Position numbers and translations under genes: made by a program. From positions 67,192 to 131,191 of the forward strand of contig JAJZPG010000003.1 in assembly GCA_021811235.1 (NCBI GenBank): 64,000 nt of DNA, written 5' to 3'. Below the pieces are notes generated by a model that did no database searches, was not told the origin of the DNA, and worked only from the letters and a program-made list of their open reading frames with translations. Below, one piece after another: positions 30,205-39,411 of the stretch. The first letter of the stretch is position 1. Each line of letters starts with the position of its first letter. This DNA is from Pseudomonadota bacterium. Its GTDB lineage: Bacteria; Pseudomonadota; Gammaproteobacteria; Burkholderiales; Thiobacillaceae.

Positions 30205-31449
30205 GTGACGGCTGACACCAAGCCACGCTTACGCACCATCCATAAATCGTCCAAGCTCGACAACGTCTGCTACGACATCCGCGGGCCCGTGATGGCGCGC
30301 GCACGGCAGATGGAGGAGGAAGGCCATCGCATCATCAAGCTGAACATCGGCAATCCCGCGCCGTTCGGCTTCGAGGCGCCCGAGGAGATCGTGCAGGACG
30401 TGATCCTGAACCTGCCGAACGCCTCTGGCTACAGCGATTCCAAGGGCCTGTTCTCGGCGCGCAAGGCGATCATGCACGAGACGCAGCGCAAGGGCGTCGC
30501 CGGGGTGACGATCGACGACATCTTCGTCGGCAACGGCGTTTCCGAGCTGATCGTGATGTCGATGCAGGCGCTGCTCAACAACGGCGACGAGGTGCTGGTG
30601 CCGGCGCCGGACTATCCGCTGTGGACCGCGGCGGTGAGCCTGGGCGGCGGCAAGCCGCGCCATTACCTGTGCGACGAGGGCGCCGGCTGGCTGCCCGACC
30701 TCGACGACGTCCGCGCCAAGATCACGCCCAACACGCGCGCCATCGTCATCATCAACCCGAACAATCCGACCGGCGCGCTGTATCCGACCGACCTGCTGCT
30801 GGAGATCCTGGAGATTGCCCGCCAGCATCAGCTGATCGTGTACGCCGACGAGATCTACGACAAGGTGCTGTACGACGGCGTGCAGCACACCTCGCTCGCC
30901 TCGCTCGCCGACGACGTGCTGATCGTCACCTTCAACGGCCTGTCGAAGAACTACCGCGCCTGTGGCTATCGCTCGGGCTGGCTGATCGTGTCGGGCGACA
31001 AGCGCCACGCCAAGGACTATCTGGAAGGCCTCAACATGCTGGCGTCGATGCGCCTGTGCTCCAACGTGCCGGGGCAGTATGCGATCCAGACCGCGCTCGG
31101 CGGCTACCAGAGCATCAACGACCTGGTCGCGCCGAGCGGGCGGCTGACGCGCCAGCGCGACCTGGCGCACGAACTGCTGACCCTGATCCCCGGGGTGACG
31201 TGCGTGAAGCCGAAGGCGGCGATGTATTTGTTCCCGAAGCTCGACCCCAAGCTTTATCACATTCACGACGACCAGAAGTTCATCCTCAACCTGCTGGAAG
31301 AGGAACGCGTGCTGGTGGTGCAGGGCAGCGGCTTCAACTGGCCGCACCCGGACCATATCCGCGTGGTGTTCCTGCCGCACGAGGAAGACCTGACCGAAGC
31401 GATCGGGCGCATGAGCCGGTTCCTCGACCGCCAGCGCGCGCATCGCTGA
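30205..31449 (+). CDS. alaA: alanine transaminase (class I/II aminotransferase)
   Basis: YDIRGPVMARARQMEEEGHRIIKLNIGNPAPFGFEAP...NGLSKNYRACGYRSGW. GTG start proposed. Confidence 0.9.
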   Translation: MTADTKPRLRTIHKSSKLDNVCYDIRGPVMARARQMEEEGHRIIKLNIGNPAPFGFEAPEEIVQDVILNLPNASGYSDSKGLFSARKAIMHETQRKGVAGVTIDDIFVGNGVSELIVMSMQALLNNGDEVLVPAPDYPLWTAAVSLGGGKPRHYLCDEGAGWLPDLDDVRAKITPNTRAIVIINPNNPTGALYPTDLLLEILEIARQHQLIVYADEIYDKVLYDGVQHTSLASLADDVLIVTFNGLSKNYRACGYRSGWLIVSGDKRHAKDYLEGLNMLASMRLCSNVPGQYAIQTALGGYQSINDLVAPSGRLTRQRDLAHELLTLIPGVTCVKPKAAMYLFPKLDPKLYHIHDDQKFILNLLEEERVLVVQGSGFNWPHPDHIRVVFLPHEEDLTEAIGRMSRFLDRQRAHR

Positions 31450-31474
31450 TTTTCATTTGACCGAGACCAAAGCA

Positions 31475-32788
31475 ATGAAACCCATCCACGTCGGCCTGCT
31501 GGGCCTGGGCACCGTCGGGGGCGGCACGCTCACCGTGCTGCGCCGCAATGCCGAAGAAATCACCCGCCGCGCCGGGCGCGAAATCCGCGTCGTGCGCGCG
31601 GCGGTGCGCAATCTCGACAAGGCGAAGGCGCTGGCGGGCGATCTGCCGCTGACGACCAACCCGTTCGACGTGGTCGACGACCCCGCGATCGATATTGTTG
31701 TTGAATTGATCGGCGGCCTGGAACCGGCACGCGAGCTGGTGATGCAGGCGATCGCCAACGGCAAGCACGTGGTCACCGCCAACAAGCACCTGGTCGCCAA
31801 GTACGGCAACGAGATCTTCGCCGCGGCGCAGGCCAAGGGTGTGATGGTCGCGTTCGAGGCGGCGGTGGCCGGCGGCATCCCCATCATCAAGGCGCTGCGC
31901 GAAGGCCTCACCGCCAACCGCATCGAGTGGCTGGCCGGCATCATCAACGGCACCAGCAACTTCATCCTCACCGAAATGCGCGACAAGGGCGCGGCCTTCG
32001 AGGACGTGCTGAAGGAGGCGCAGCGCCTGGGCTATGCCGAGGCCGACCCGACCTTCGACATCGAGGGCATCGACGCCGCGCACAAGCTCACCATCCTGTC
32101 GGCGATCGCCTTCGGCATCCCGATGCAGTTCGAGCGCGCCTACACCGAGGGCATCTCCAAGCTCACCCGCGAGGACGTGCAGTACGCCGAGGAGCTCGGT
32201 TACCGCATCAAGCTCCTGGGCATCGCGCGCCGCGCCGAAAACGGCATCGAGCTGCGCGTGCATCCGACGCTGATTCCCGAGCGCCGCCTGATCGCCAACG
32301 TCGACGGCGCGATGAACGCCGTGCTGGTGCTGGGCGACGCCGTCGGCCCGACGCTGTATTACGGCGCCGGCGCCGGCGCCGAGCCGACCGCGTCCGCGGT
32401 GGTCGCCGATCTGGTCGACGTCACCCGCCTGCACACCGCCGACCCGCACCACCGCGTGCCGCATCTGGCGTTCCAGCCCGACCAGCTCGCCGCCACGCCG
32501 ATCCTGCCGATGGACGAGGTGCGCACCGCCTACTACCTGCGCCTGCGCGCATTCGACCGCCCCGGCGTGCTGGCCGACATCACCCGCATCCTGGCCGACA
32601 GCCACATCTCGATCGACGCCATGGTGCAGAAGGAACCCGCCGAGGGCGAGGAGCAGGTCAACATCATCCTCCTGACCCACGTCACGCTGGAAAAGAACGT
32701 CAACGCCGCCATCGCCAAGATCGAGGCGCTCGACACCGTGGCCGGGCAGGTGATGCGCATCCGCCTCGAAGAGCTGGCGTCGCGTTGA
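31475..32788 (+). CDS. hom: homoserine dehydrogenase
   Basis: MKPIHVGLLGLGTVGGGTLTVLRRN...AGIINGTSNFILTEM; C-terminal ACT domain. Confidence 0.96.
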   Translation: MKPIHVGLLGLGTVGGGTLTVLRRNAEEITRRAGREIRVVRAAVRNLDKAKALAGDLPLTTNPFDVVDDPAIDIVVELIGGLEPARELVMQAIANGKHVVTANKHLVAKYGNEIFAAAQAKGVMVAFEAAVAGGIPIIKALREGLTANRIEWLAGIINGTSNFILTEMRDKGAAFEDVLKEAQRLGYAEADPTFDIEGIDAAHKLTILSAIAFGIPMQFERAYTEGISKLTREDVQYAEELGYRIKLLGIARRAENGIELRVHPTLIPERRLIANVDGAMNAVLVLGDAVGPTLYYGAGAGAEPTASAVVADLVDVTRLHTADPHHRVPHLAFQPDQLAATPILPMDEVRTAYYLRLRAFDRPGVLADITRILADSHISIDAMVQKEPAEGEEQVNIILLTHVTLEKNVNAAIAKIEALDTVAGQVMRIRLEELASR

Positions 32789-32873
32789 GGCCCGCGGATT
32801 GCGAAACCGGCATGAGAGGCCTCGCAATGACGGGGCGACGTAAACCGCTCCGGAATATCCAATTAGGACAAGC

Positions 32874-34298
32874 ATGAACTACCTCAGCACCCGCGGCCTG
32901 GCTCCGCAACTCCGCTTCTCCGAAATCCTGCTCGGCGGGCTGGCCAGCGACGGCGGCCTCTACGTGCCCGAGGCCTACCCGCGCTTCAGTGCCGCCGAAC
33001 TCGATGCGATGCGCGGGATGAATTACCGCGAGCTGGCGTTCGCCGTGCTGTCGCGCCTGATCGACGACATTCCGCACGACGACCTGCGCCGCCTGATCGA
33101 CAAGACCTACACCGCCGACGTCTACCGCTACACCGGCAACGGCGAGAATGCCGAAGACATCACGCCGCTGAAAACCCTGGAGCCCGGCCTGCACGTGCTG
33201 GCGCTGTCGAACGGCCCGACGCTGGCGTTCAAGGACATGGCGATGCAGCTCCTGGGCAACCTGTTCGAGTATGTGCTCGACAAGACCCACGGCGAGCTGA
33301 ACATCCTCGGCGCGACCTCGGGCGACACCGGCTCCGCCGCCGAATATGCGATGCGCGGCAAGCGCGGCATCCGCGTCTTCATGCTGTCGCCGGAGCACGG
33401 CATGACGCGTTTCCAGCAGGCGCAGATGTATGCCCTGCAGGACGCCAACATCCACAACCTCGTCATTCGCGGCGTGTTCGACCAGTGCCAGGACATCGTC
33501 AAGGCGGTGTCGAACGATCTCGATTTCAAGACGAAGCACCACATCGGCGCGGTCAACTCGATCAACTGGGCGCGCGTCGCGGCGCAGAGCGTGTACTACT
33601 TCAAGGCCTATTTCGCCGCCACCCACGACAACGGTCAGCAGGTCTCGTTCTCGGTGCCGTCGGGCAACTTCGGCAACGTCTGCGCCGGCCACATCGCGCG
33701 CCAGATGGGCCTGCCGATCGACAAGCTGATCGTCGCCACCAACGAGAACGACGTGCTCGACGAGTTCTTCAAGACCGGCGTGTACCGTCCGCGCCCGGAG
33801 ACGAAACATACATCGAGCCCGTCGATGGACATCTCCAAGGCGTCCAACTTCGAGCGCTTCGTGTTCGATCTGGCCGGACGCGATGCCGCCAAGGTCCGCA
33901 GCCTGTGGGCCGCCGTGGAATCCGGCGGCAGCTTCGATCTGAACGCTGACGGCCTGTTCGGGCGTGTCGGGGAGTTCGGCATGGTCTCGGGGTCAAGCAA
34001 TCATGCCAACCGCATCGACACCATCCGCACGGTGTACGAGGTGTACGGCACGATGATCGACCCGCACACCGCCGACGGCCTGAAAGTAGGGCTGGAGCAC
34101 CGCGAGCCCGGCGTACCGCTGATCTGCATGGAGACTGCGCAGCCCGCCAAGTTCGAGGACGCGATCCGCGAAGCGCTCGGCATCGAACCGGTGCGCCCGG
34201 CCGAACTGTCCAATCTGGAAGCGCTGCCGCAGAAGAAGCACGTCATGGACGCCGACGTGAATTCGGTCAAGCGGTTCATCGTCGACCACGCCGGCTGA
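32874..34298 (+). CDS. thrC: threonine synthase
   Basis: MNYLSTRGLAPQLRFSEILLGGLASDGGLYVPEAYP; LAFKDMAMQLLGNLFEY. Confidence 0.96.
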   Translation: MNYLSTRGLAPQLRFSEILLGGLASDGGLYVPEAYPRFSAAELDAMRGMNYRELAFAVLSRLIDDIPHDDLRRLIDKTYTADVYRYTGNGENAEDITPLKTLEPGLHVLALSNGPTLAFKDMAMQLLGNLFEYVLDKTHGELNILGATSGDTGSAAEYAMRGKRGIRVFMLSPEHGMTRFQQAQMYALQDANIHNLVIRGVFDQCQDIVKAVSNDLDFKTKHHIGAVNSINWARVAAQSVYYFKAYFAATHDNGQQVSFSVPSGNFGNVCAGHIARQMGLPIDKLIVATNENDVLDEFFKTGVYRPRPETKHTSSPSMDISKASNFERFVFDLAGRDAAKVRSLWAAVESGGSFDLNADGLFGRVGEFGMVSGSSNHANRIDTIRTVYEVYGTMIDPHTADGLKVGLEHREPGVPLICMETAQPAKFEDAIREALGIEPVRPAELSNLEALPQKKHVMDADVNSVKRFIVDHAG

Positions 34299-34315
34299 TC
34301 GGCTCGCCGGGGGCG

Positions 34316-34948
34316 ATGAAGAAACCGGCCGACGCCAGTCCACCCCGTGATTTTGCTGCGCTGCTGGCACGGGTGCAGGCCTGCACCGTCTGCGCCGCCA
34401 ACCTGCCGCACGCCCCGCGGCCCATCCTGCGCGTCTCGCCCACTGCGCGCCTGCTGATCGTCGGCCAGGCGCCGGGGCGGCGCGTGCACGAAACCGGCAT
34501 CCCGTGGAACGACCCCTCGGGCGATCGGCTGCGGGAATGGCTGGGGATGACGCGCGAGCAGTTCTACGACGTCTCGCGCATCGCCATCGTCCCCACCGGC
34601 CTCTGTTATCCCGGCACGGTCAAGGGCAGCGACCTGGCGCCGCGGCCGGAATGCGCGCCGCTGTGGCATCCGCCGCTGCGGGCAGCCATGCCGGATATCC
34701 GCCTCACCCTGCTGATCGGCGCCTATGCGCAGGCGTATTACCTGGGCAAACGCCGTGGCCGCACGCTGGCCGACACGGTGCGCGCCTGGCGCGATTGCGC
34801 GCCCGAGTACTTTCCGCTGCCGCATCCCAGCCCGCGCAATCGCCTGTGGCTGAAGCGCAACCCCTGGTTCGAAACCGAGGTGCTGCCGGCTTTGCGCGAA
34901 CGGGTTGGAGCGCTGCTTGCGGCAGGCGATAATGGCGGCCATCGATAA
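34316..34948 (+). CDS. uracil-DNA glycosylase family protein
   Basis: LLIVGQAPGRRVHETGIPWNDPSGDRLREWLGM...FPLPHPSPRN. Confidence 0.88.
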   Translation: MKKPADASPPRDFAALLARVQACTVCAANLPHAPRPILRVSPTARLLIVGQAPGRRVHETGIPWNDPSGDRLREWLGMTREQFYDVSRIAIVPTGLCYPGTVKGSDLAPRPECAPLWHPPLRAAMPDIRLTLLIGAYAQAYYLGKRRGRTLADTVRAWRDCAPEYFPLPHPSPRNRLWLKRNPWFETEVLPALRERVGALLAAGDNGGHR

Positions 34949-34978
34949 CCAGACCAAGATGTACTTCAGGGAAACTGC

Positions 34979-35587
34979 ATGAAACTCGTCACCTCGCTTA
35001 CCAGCCCCTACGGCCGCAAGGTCCGTGTGGTGCTGGCCGAAAAGAAAATTCCGTTCCAGCTCCAGGTCGAGAACCCGTGGCTGCCCGACAGCACCGTTTC
35101 CAAGGTCAACCCGCTCGGCAAGGTGCCGGTGCTGGTGCTGGAAGACGGCGTGTCGGTGTTCGATTCGCGCGTCATCGTCGAATACCTCGATCACGTCAGT
35201 CCGGTCGCCCACCTCATTCCGTCCGAGCCGAAAAGCCGCATGGTGGTGCGTGGCGTCGAGGCGCTGGCCGACGGCGTGACCGACGCCGCGGTGGCGGTGT
35301 ATCTGGAGAAGAAACGTCCGGCCGACAAGCAGAGCGCCGACTGGCTGACCCTGCAGGAGAAGACCCTGTTCCGCGGCCTTGAAGCCCTGTCCGAAGCCCT
35401 GGGCGAGAAACCCTGGTATCTCGGCAACGGCATGACGCTCGCCGACGTCGCCTGCGGCTGCATGCTCGGCTACCTGGGCTTGCGCTTCCCCGAAATCGAC
35501 TGGCGCACCGCGCATCCCAATCTGGCGAAGCTCTTCGACAAGCTGATGACGCGCGCGTCGTTTCAGGAAACCGTGCCGGTCGTCTGA
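34979..35587 (+). CDS. glutathione S-transferase family protein
   Basis: MKLVTSLTSPYGRKVRVVLAEKKIPFQLQVENPW...DSRVIVEYLDHVSP. Confidence 0.92.
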   Translation: MKLVTSLTSPYGRKVRVVLAEKKIPFQLQVENPWLPDSTVSKVNPLGKVPVLVLEDGVSVFDSRVIVEYLDHVSPVAHLIPSEPKSRMVVRGVEALADGVTDAAVAVYLEKKRPADKQSADWLTLQEKTLFRGLEALSEALGEKPWYLGNGMTLADVACGCMLGYLGLRFPEIDWRTAHPNLAKLFDKLMTRASFQETVPVV

Positions 35588-35735
35588 CGGTCATTGCGGG
35601 GCGCGCAGAGGCGCGGCTATGATCCCACACGCGCATGAGTGCGTAGCGGATCGGAGTCCTTAGGGGCAATCCAGAATGCTCGCGCCCTTCGAAGTCGTGG
35701 ATCGCCCCGTCCTGCGGGCTCGCGATGACGGAATA
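35588..35735. repeat. REP-like degenerate intergenic inverted repeat
   Basis: CGGTCATTGCGGGGCGCG ... CTCGCGATGACGG; related tracts at 29402-29437 (CGTCATTGCGAGGCGCGTAGCGCCGAAGCAATCCAG) and ~32820-32835 (CTCGCAATGACGG). Confidence 0.6.
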
Positions 35736-35761
35736 AGCGCATTTCCAAAACGGAGGAGCCT

Positions 35762-36295
35762 ATGTCACACGCGTTAGCAACCCTCGCAGGCGGCTGCTTC
35801 TGGTGCATCGAAACCGTGTTCAACCGGCTGCGCGGCGTCGAGTCCGCGATCTCCGGCTACATGGGCGGCCATACGCCGAACCCCACCTACCGGGACGTCT
35901 GCAACGGCGACACCGGCCACGCCGAAGTCGTGCAGATCGCGTTCGACCCGGACGTGATCAGCTACCGCGACCTGCTCGACGTCTTCTTCACCCTGCACGA
36001 TCCCACCCAGCTCAACCGCCAGGGCAACGACGTCGGCACACAATACCGCTCGGCGATCTTCTGGCACACGCCGGAGCAGAAGGCCGAGGCGGAAGCGGTG
36101 ATCGCCGAACTCAGCGCATCCAAGCAGTTCGCCGCGCCGATCGTGACGGAAGTGACCGAGGCGACGGCCTTCCATCCCGCCGAGACCTACCACCAGCGCT
36201 ACTACGAGCAGAACCCGCATCAGCCTTACTGCCAGTTCGTGGTGGCGCCCAAAGTCGCAAAAGCCCAGGCCAAGTTTCCCGGCCGGCTCAAGTAA
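35762..36295 (+). CDS. msrA: peptide methionine-(S)-S-oxide reductase
   Basis: LAGGCFWCIETVFNRLRGVESAISGYMGG. Confidence 0.96.
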   Translation: MSHALATLAGGCFWCIETVFNRLRGVESAISGYMGGHTPNPTYRDVCNGDTGHAEVVQIAFDPDVISYRDLLDVFFTLHDPTQLNRQGNDVGTQYRSAIFWHTPEQKAEAEAVIAELSASKQFAAPIVTEVTEATAFHPAETYHQRYYEQNPHQPYCQFVVAPKVAKAQAKFPGRLK

Positions 36296-36430
36296 TCGCC
36301 GGCACTGATAGCGGGTTGCGAGGGGCCGCCCGACCCCGGGCAGACCTTCGCGATTGGATATGCCAACGTCTGTTCGGGCGGCGAAAGAACCCACGGTCCC
36401 ATCGTCCCGCCCGCTCCCTTCCTCAAGTGG

Positions 36431-37498
36431 TCAGCGCCGCGCTTCGAGTATCAGGTTGAAGGGCGTCTCGGCCGCGCGCCGGAAGTGCGTGAACCCCGCC
36501 TTGCGGAACACCTCGGCAAGGCGCGCCTCGCCCGCCTGTGCGCCGAGGACGAGGTGCCCGCCCTCCGAGATCGCGTGCGCGCAGCACAGCGTGGTCGAAG
36601 CGGCGTAGTAAATCCGCGCAACCGGCGACATGTTGTCCTCGACCCGGTCGTTGGCGAACGGCTCGATCAGCATCACCGTGCCGTCGGGCGCCAGGGCCCG
36701 GGCCGCGTGGCGGGCCGCGGCGACCGGGTCGCCCATGTCGTGCAGGCAGTCGAAGAAACAGATGAGCCCATAGTGCTTGTCCGGGTAGTCCGTGGCCCGG
36801 GCCACGTCGAACGTGACCCGTTCGCTCAGGCCCGCGTCGGCGGCGTTGCGTCGCGCTTCCTCGATCGAGGCGGCATGCGCATCGAAGCCGTGAAAGCGCG
36901 AGTTCGGGAAGGCCTCGCCCATCAGCAGGGTCGAGTGGCCGTGGCCGCAGCCCACGTCGGCCACGTCGATGCCGGCCTCGAGCCGCGCCACCACGCCATC
37001 GAGCGCCGGCAGCCACTCCGGCACCAGGCTGCCGCGATAGGCATTGCGGTAGAAGGCCGCCACGCCGCAGTAGAGGCGGCCGTCGTGGTCTCCCCACGCC
37101 ACGCCCTTGCCGGTGCGGAAAGCTTCGATCGCCTTGTCCTCGTCGAACCACATCGACGCCGGCACCTGCCACGCGTTGGGAATGAACACCGGACTGTCTT
37201 CGTCGGCCAGCACCATCGCCTGCTCGGGTGAAAGCTCGTAGGTATCGCTGATGGCGTGATAGCCGACATAGCCGCCCGCGGCCTGCGCGTTCAGCCACTC
37301 GTTCACGTAGCGCTCCGCGCAGCCCGCCCGCGCCGCCAGCTCCTTCGGGCTGATCGGGCCCGCGCCGGCCATCGCCTTGTAGAGTCCGAGCTTCATGCCC
37401 AGGCTCACCATCACGCCACCGTAGCCGGCGGACAGGTCGCCGATGGCACGCGCGATAAAAGCATCCAGTTTCGTTCGATCGATCACGGGGGTATCCAT
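36431..37498 (-). CDS. SAM-dependent methyltransferase with N-terminal winged-helix-like region
   Basis: VADVGCGHGHSTLLMGEAFPNSRFHGFDAH; N-terminal KELAARAGCAERYVNEWL. Confidence 0.88.
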   Translation of the reverse strand: MDTPVIDRTKLDAFIARAIGDLSAGYGGVMVSLGMKLGLYKAMAGAGPISPKELAARAGCAERYVNEWLNAQAAGGYVGYHAISDTYELSPEQAMVLADEDSPVFIPNAWQVPASMWFDEDKAIEAFRTGKGVAWGDHDGRLYCGVAAFYRNAYRGSLVPEWLPALDGVVARLEAGIDVADVGCGHGHSTLLMGEAFPNSRFHGFDAHAASIEEARRNAADAGLSERVTFDVARATDYPDKHYGLICFFDCLHDMGDPVAAARHAARALAPDGTVMLIEPFANDRVEDNMSPVARIYYAASTTLCCAHAISEGGHLVLGAQAGEARLAEVFRKAGFTHFRRAAETPFNLILEARR

Positions 37499-37687
37499 GG
37501 TTTTCGCCTCCTTTGTGCGGTTTCAAGGGTTCCAAACGAGGCGTACAGGATCGCAGGAAGGCCGGCGCGGACCCAGAGCCGGAATCGCCCTGTATCGGTC
37601 CTTTCGTGCCAAATCCGGTGTGATTGGGGGCGGCGGGCGTGGCACCGCAAGACGGTTCACGCTAACATCCCGCCCAGGCCTGCCCGC

Positions 37688-38764
37688 GTGCCTGTAACCA
37701 GCGGGTCTTCAGGAGGAGCACACGCCATCGCCCCGCCATCGGACCTCTCCGGATCGATTTCCCGCCACGTCAGCCTCGTCGCCCTGCCCGACGCGGTGGT
37801 ATCCACGCTGGCCGGCATCTACGATGTCATGAGTGCGTTCGCGTTCATGGAGGTGTCCAATGCGGGAGCGGGCGCACGCGTCCCGTTTCGCGTCGAAATC
37901 GTGGGCGAGGCGGCGGGGCCGCTAGAACTGGCGAGCGGCGTCCCGATCAACGTGCAGCGGGTCATCGCCGATATCGAAACGACGGATATCGTGATCGTCC
38001 CCTCGGTGCTGCTGCGACCCGAAGGCTGGGTGCAGGGACGCTATCCCCGCCTGGTCGAGTGGCTGCGCGCGATGCACGACCGCGGAGCGGTGCTCTGCTC
38101 GGCCTGCTCGGGAATCTTCTTGTTGGCCGAAACGGGCCTCTTCGACGGCAAGGACGCCACGGTCCACTTTGCCTATGCGCGCGCGTTCGCCGCCACCTAT
38201 CCGGCCGTTCCGATCCACCCGGAGCGCGTGCTCGTCATCTCGGGCGTGCGCGAAGCGCTGGTGAGTTCGGGCGCATCGATGGCCTGGCACGACCTGGTGC
38301 TCTACCTCATCGCACGTTACGCCGGCGCGACCGCCGCGCAGGAGGTCGCACGCCTTTTTGCGCTGCAATGGCACCAGGATGGACTCGCCCCCTATATCGT
38401 TTTCGAGGGCAGGCGCGACCATGGCGATGGCGACATCGAAGGCGCGCAGCAATGGCTGGGCGCCCATTTCTCCGTCGCCAACCCCGTGGAGGAGATGATC
38501 AAGCGCTCGCGGCTCGCCGAACGCACCTTCAAACGGCGCTTCACGAGCGCGACCGGCCTCACCCCGATCGCCTATGTCCAGCGCCTGCGGATCGAAGATG
38601 CGAAGCGCAGGCTCGAGCGCACCGAGGCAAGCATCGACGAGATCAGTTGGCAGGTCGGCTACGAGGATCCGGCCTTCTTCCGGCGACTGTTCAAGCGCAC
38701 GACCGGGCTGGCGCCGGGCGCCTACCGCAAGCGCTTTCGCATCCCGGAATTCGCCCGGCCGTAG
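37688..38764 (+). CDS. GlxA/AraC-family transcriptional regulator (DJ-1/PfpI plus HTH_18)
   Basis: DJ-1/PfpI-like N-terminus with GAVLCSACSGIFLLAETGLFDG; C-terminal AraC HTH (RLAERTFKRRFTSATGLTPIAYVQRLRIEDAKRRLE). Start uncertain. Confidence 0.88.
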   Translation: MPVTSGSSGGAHAIAPPSDLSGSISRHVSLVALPDAVVSTLAGIYDVMSAFAFMEVSNAGAGARVPFRVEIVGEAAGPLELASGVPINVQRVIADIETTDIVIVPSVLLRPEGWVQGRYPRLVEWLRAMHDRGAVLCSACSGIFLLAETGLFDGKDATVHFAYARAFAATYPAVPIHPERVLVISGVREALVSSGASMAWHDLVLYLIARYAGATAAQEVARLFALQWHQDGLAPYIVFEGRRDHGDGDIEGAQQWLGAHFSVANPVEEMIKRSRLAERTFKRRFTSATGLTPIAYVQRLRIEDAKRRLERTEASIDEISWQVGYEDPAFFRRLFKRTTGLAPGAYRKRFRIPEFARP

Positions 38765-38931
38765 CGGGGAGGCTGGTGGCGGGAGGCCAGGCTGCCCACA
38801 AGCGCCCGGCTGCATATGTGCTCGAAAGCCGTGTCAAAGGGATCCGGTTCGGAGTAGTTTCAATAAACCATAAGCGCCAGCCAAGCCTTGCTGTTCGTGA
38901 AATATGTAGAGCCTGGAACCTTTAATTCTGA

Positions 38932-39411
38932 TCAGCCGAAAACCACGGCGGTGCGTTTGAGATAACCGAGGAAGCCGACCCACTTCACGTCGACCGTGTG
39001 GAAACTACAGACCGCGGGGATTTTGTAGTTGTGTTTGAGCTTGGGCAGCTTCGCCTGAAACGCTTCGTCCGTCACCAATTCCAGTTCATGCAGCTTGGCC
39101 GTGGAGATGATGAGCAAGTCGTTTTCGTCGACACCGCCGCCATACCGGTCCTCTCCGATTTCCAGTAGTCCCTTGATGCGTAGCGACTCCAACAGGATCG
39201 CCTCGGTGACGGGCAGCTTCTCGATGCCGGCTTCGTTGAGCCAGTCCACGCATTCTGGCGCTTTGTGGCCGACTTCCTCGACCGCGACCACCGACATTCG
39301 GATCATCCCTTGTGCTACCCGGTCCGCCATCCACGCCCAGAGTCCCGGAAATTGTGCGACGGGGTAGTTATCCCACGCATAGAGCATTGAAGACGCATCA
39401 AACATTTGCAT
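38932..39411 (-). CDS. DUF4411-family, PIN-domain-like putative toxin
   Basis: MQMFDASSMLYAWDNYPVAQFPGLWAWM...GGGVDENDLLIISTAKLHELELVTDEAFQ. Confidence 0.82.
   Translation of the reverse strand: MQMFDASSMLYAWDNYPVAQFPGLWAWMADRVAQGMIRMSVVAVEEVGHKAPECVDWLNEAGIEKLPVTEAILLESLRIKGLLEIGEDRYGGGVDENDLLIISTAKLHELELVTDEAFQAKLPKLKHNYKIPAVCSFHTVDVKWVGFLGYLKRTAVVFG

Noticed and set aside
36423-37535. 370-aa minus-strand ORF overlapping the methyltransferase
   Set aside because: Different frame of the same strand with Arg/Gly-rich translation; the 355-aa frame carries the methyltransferase motifs.
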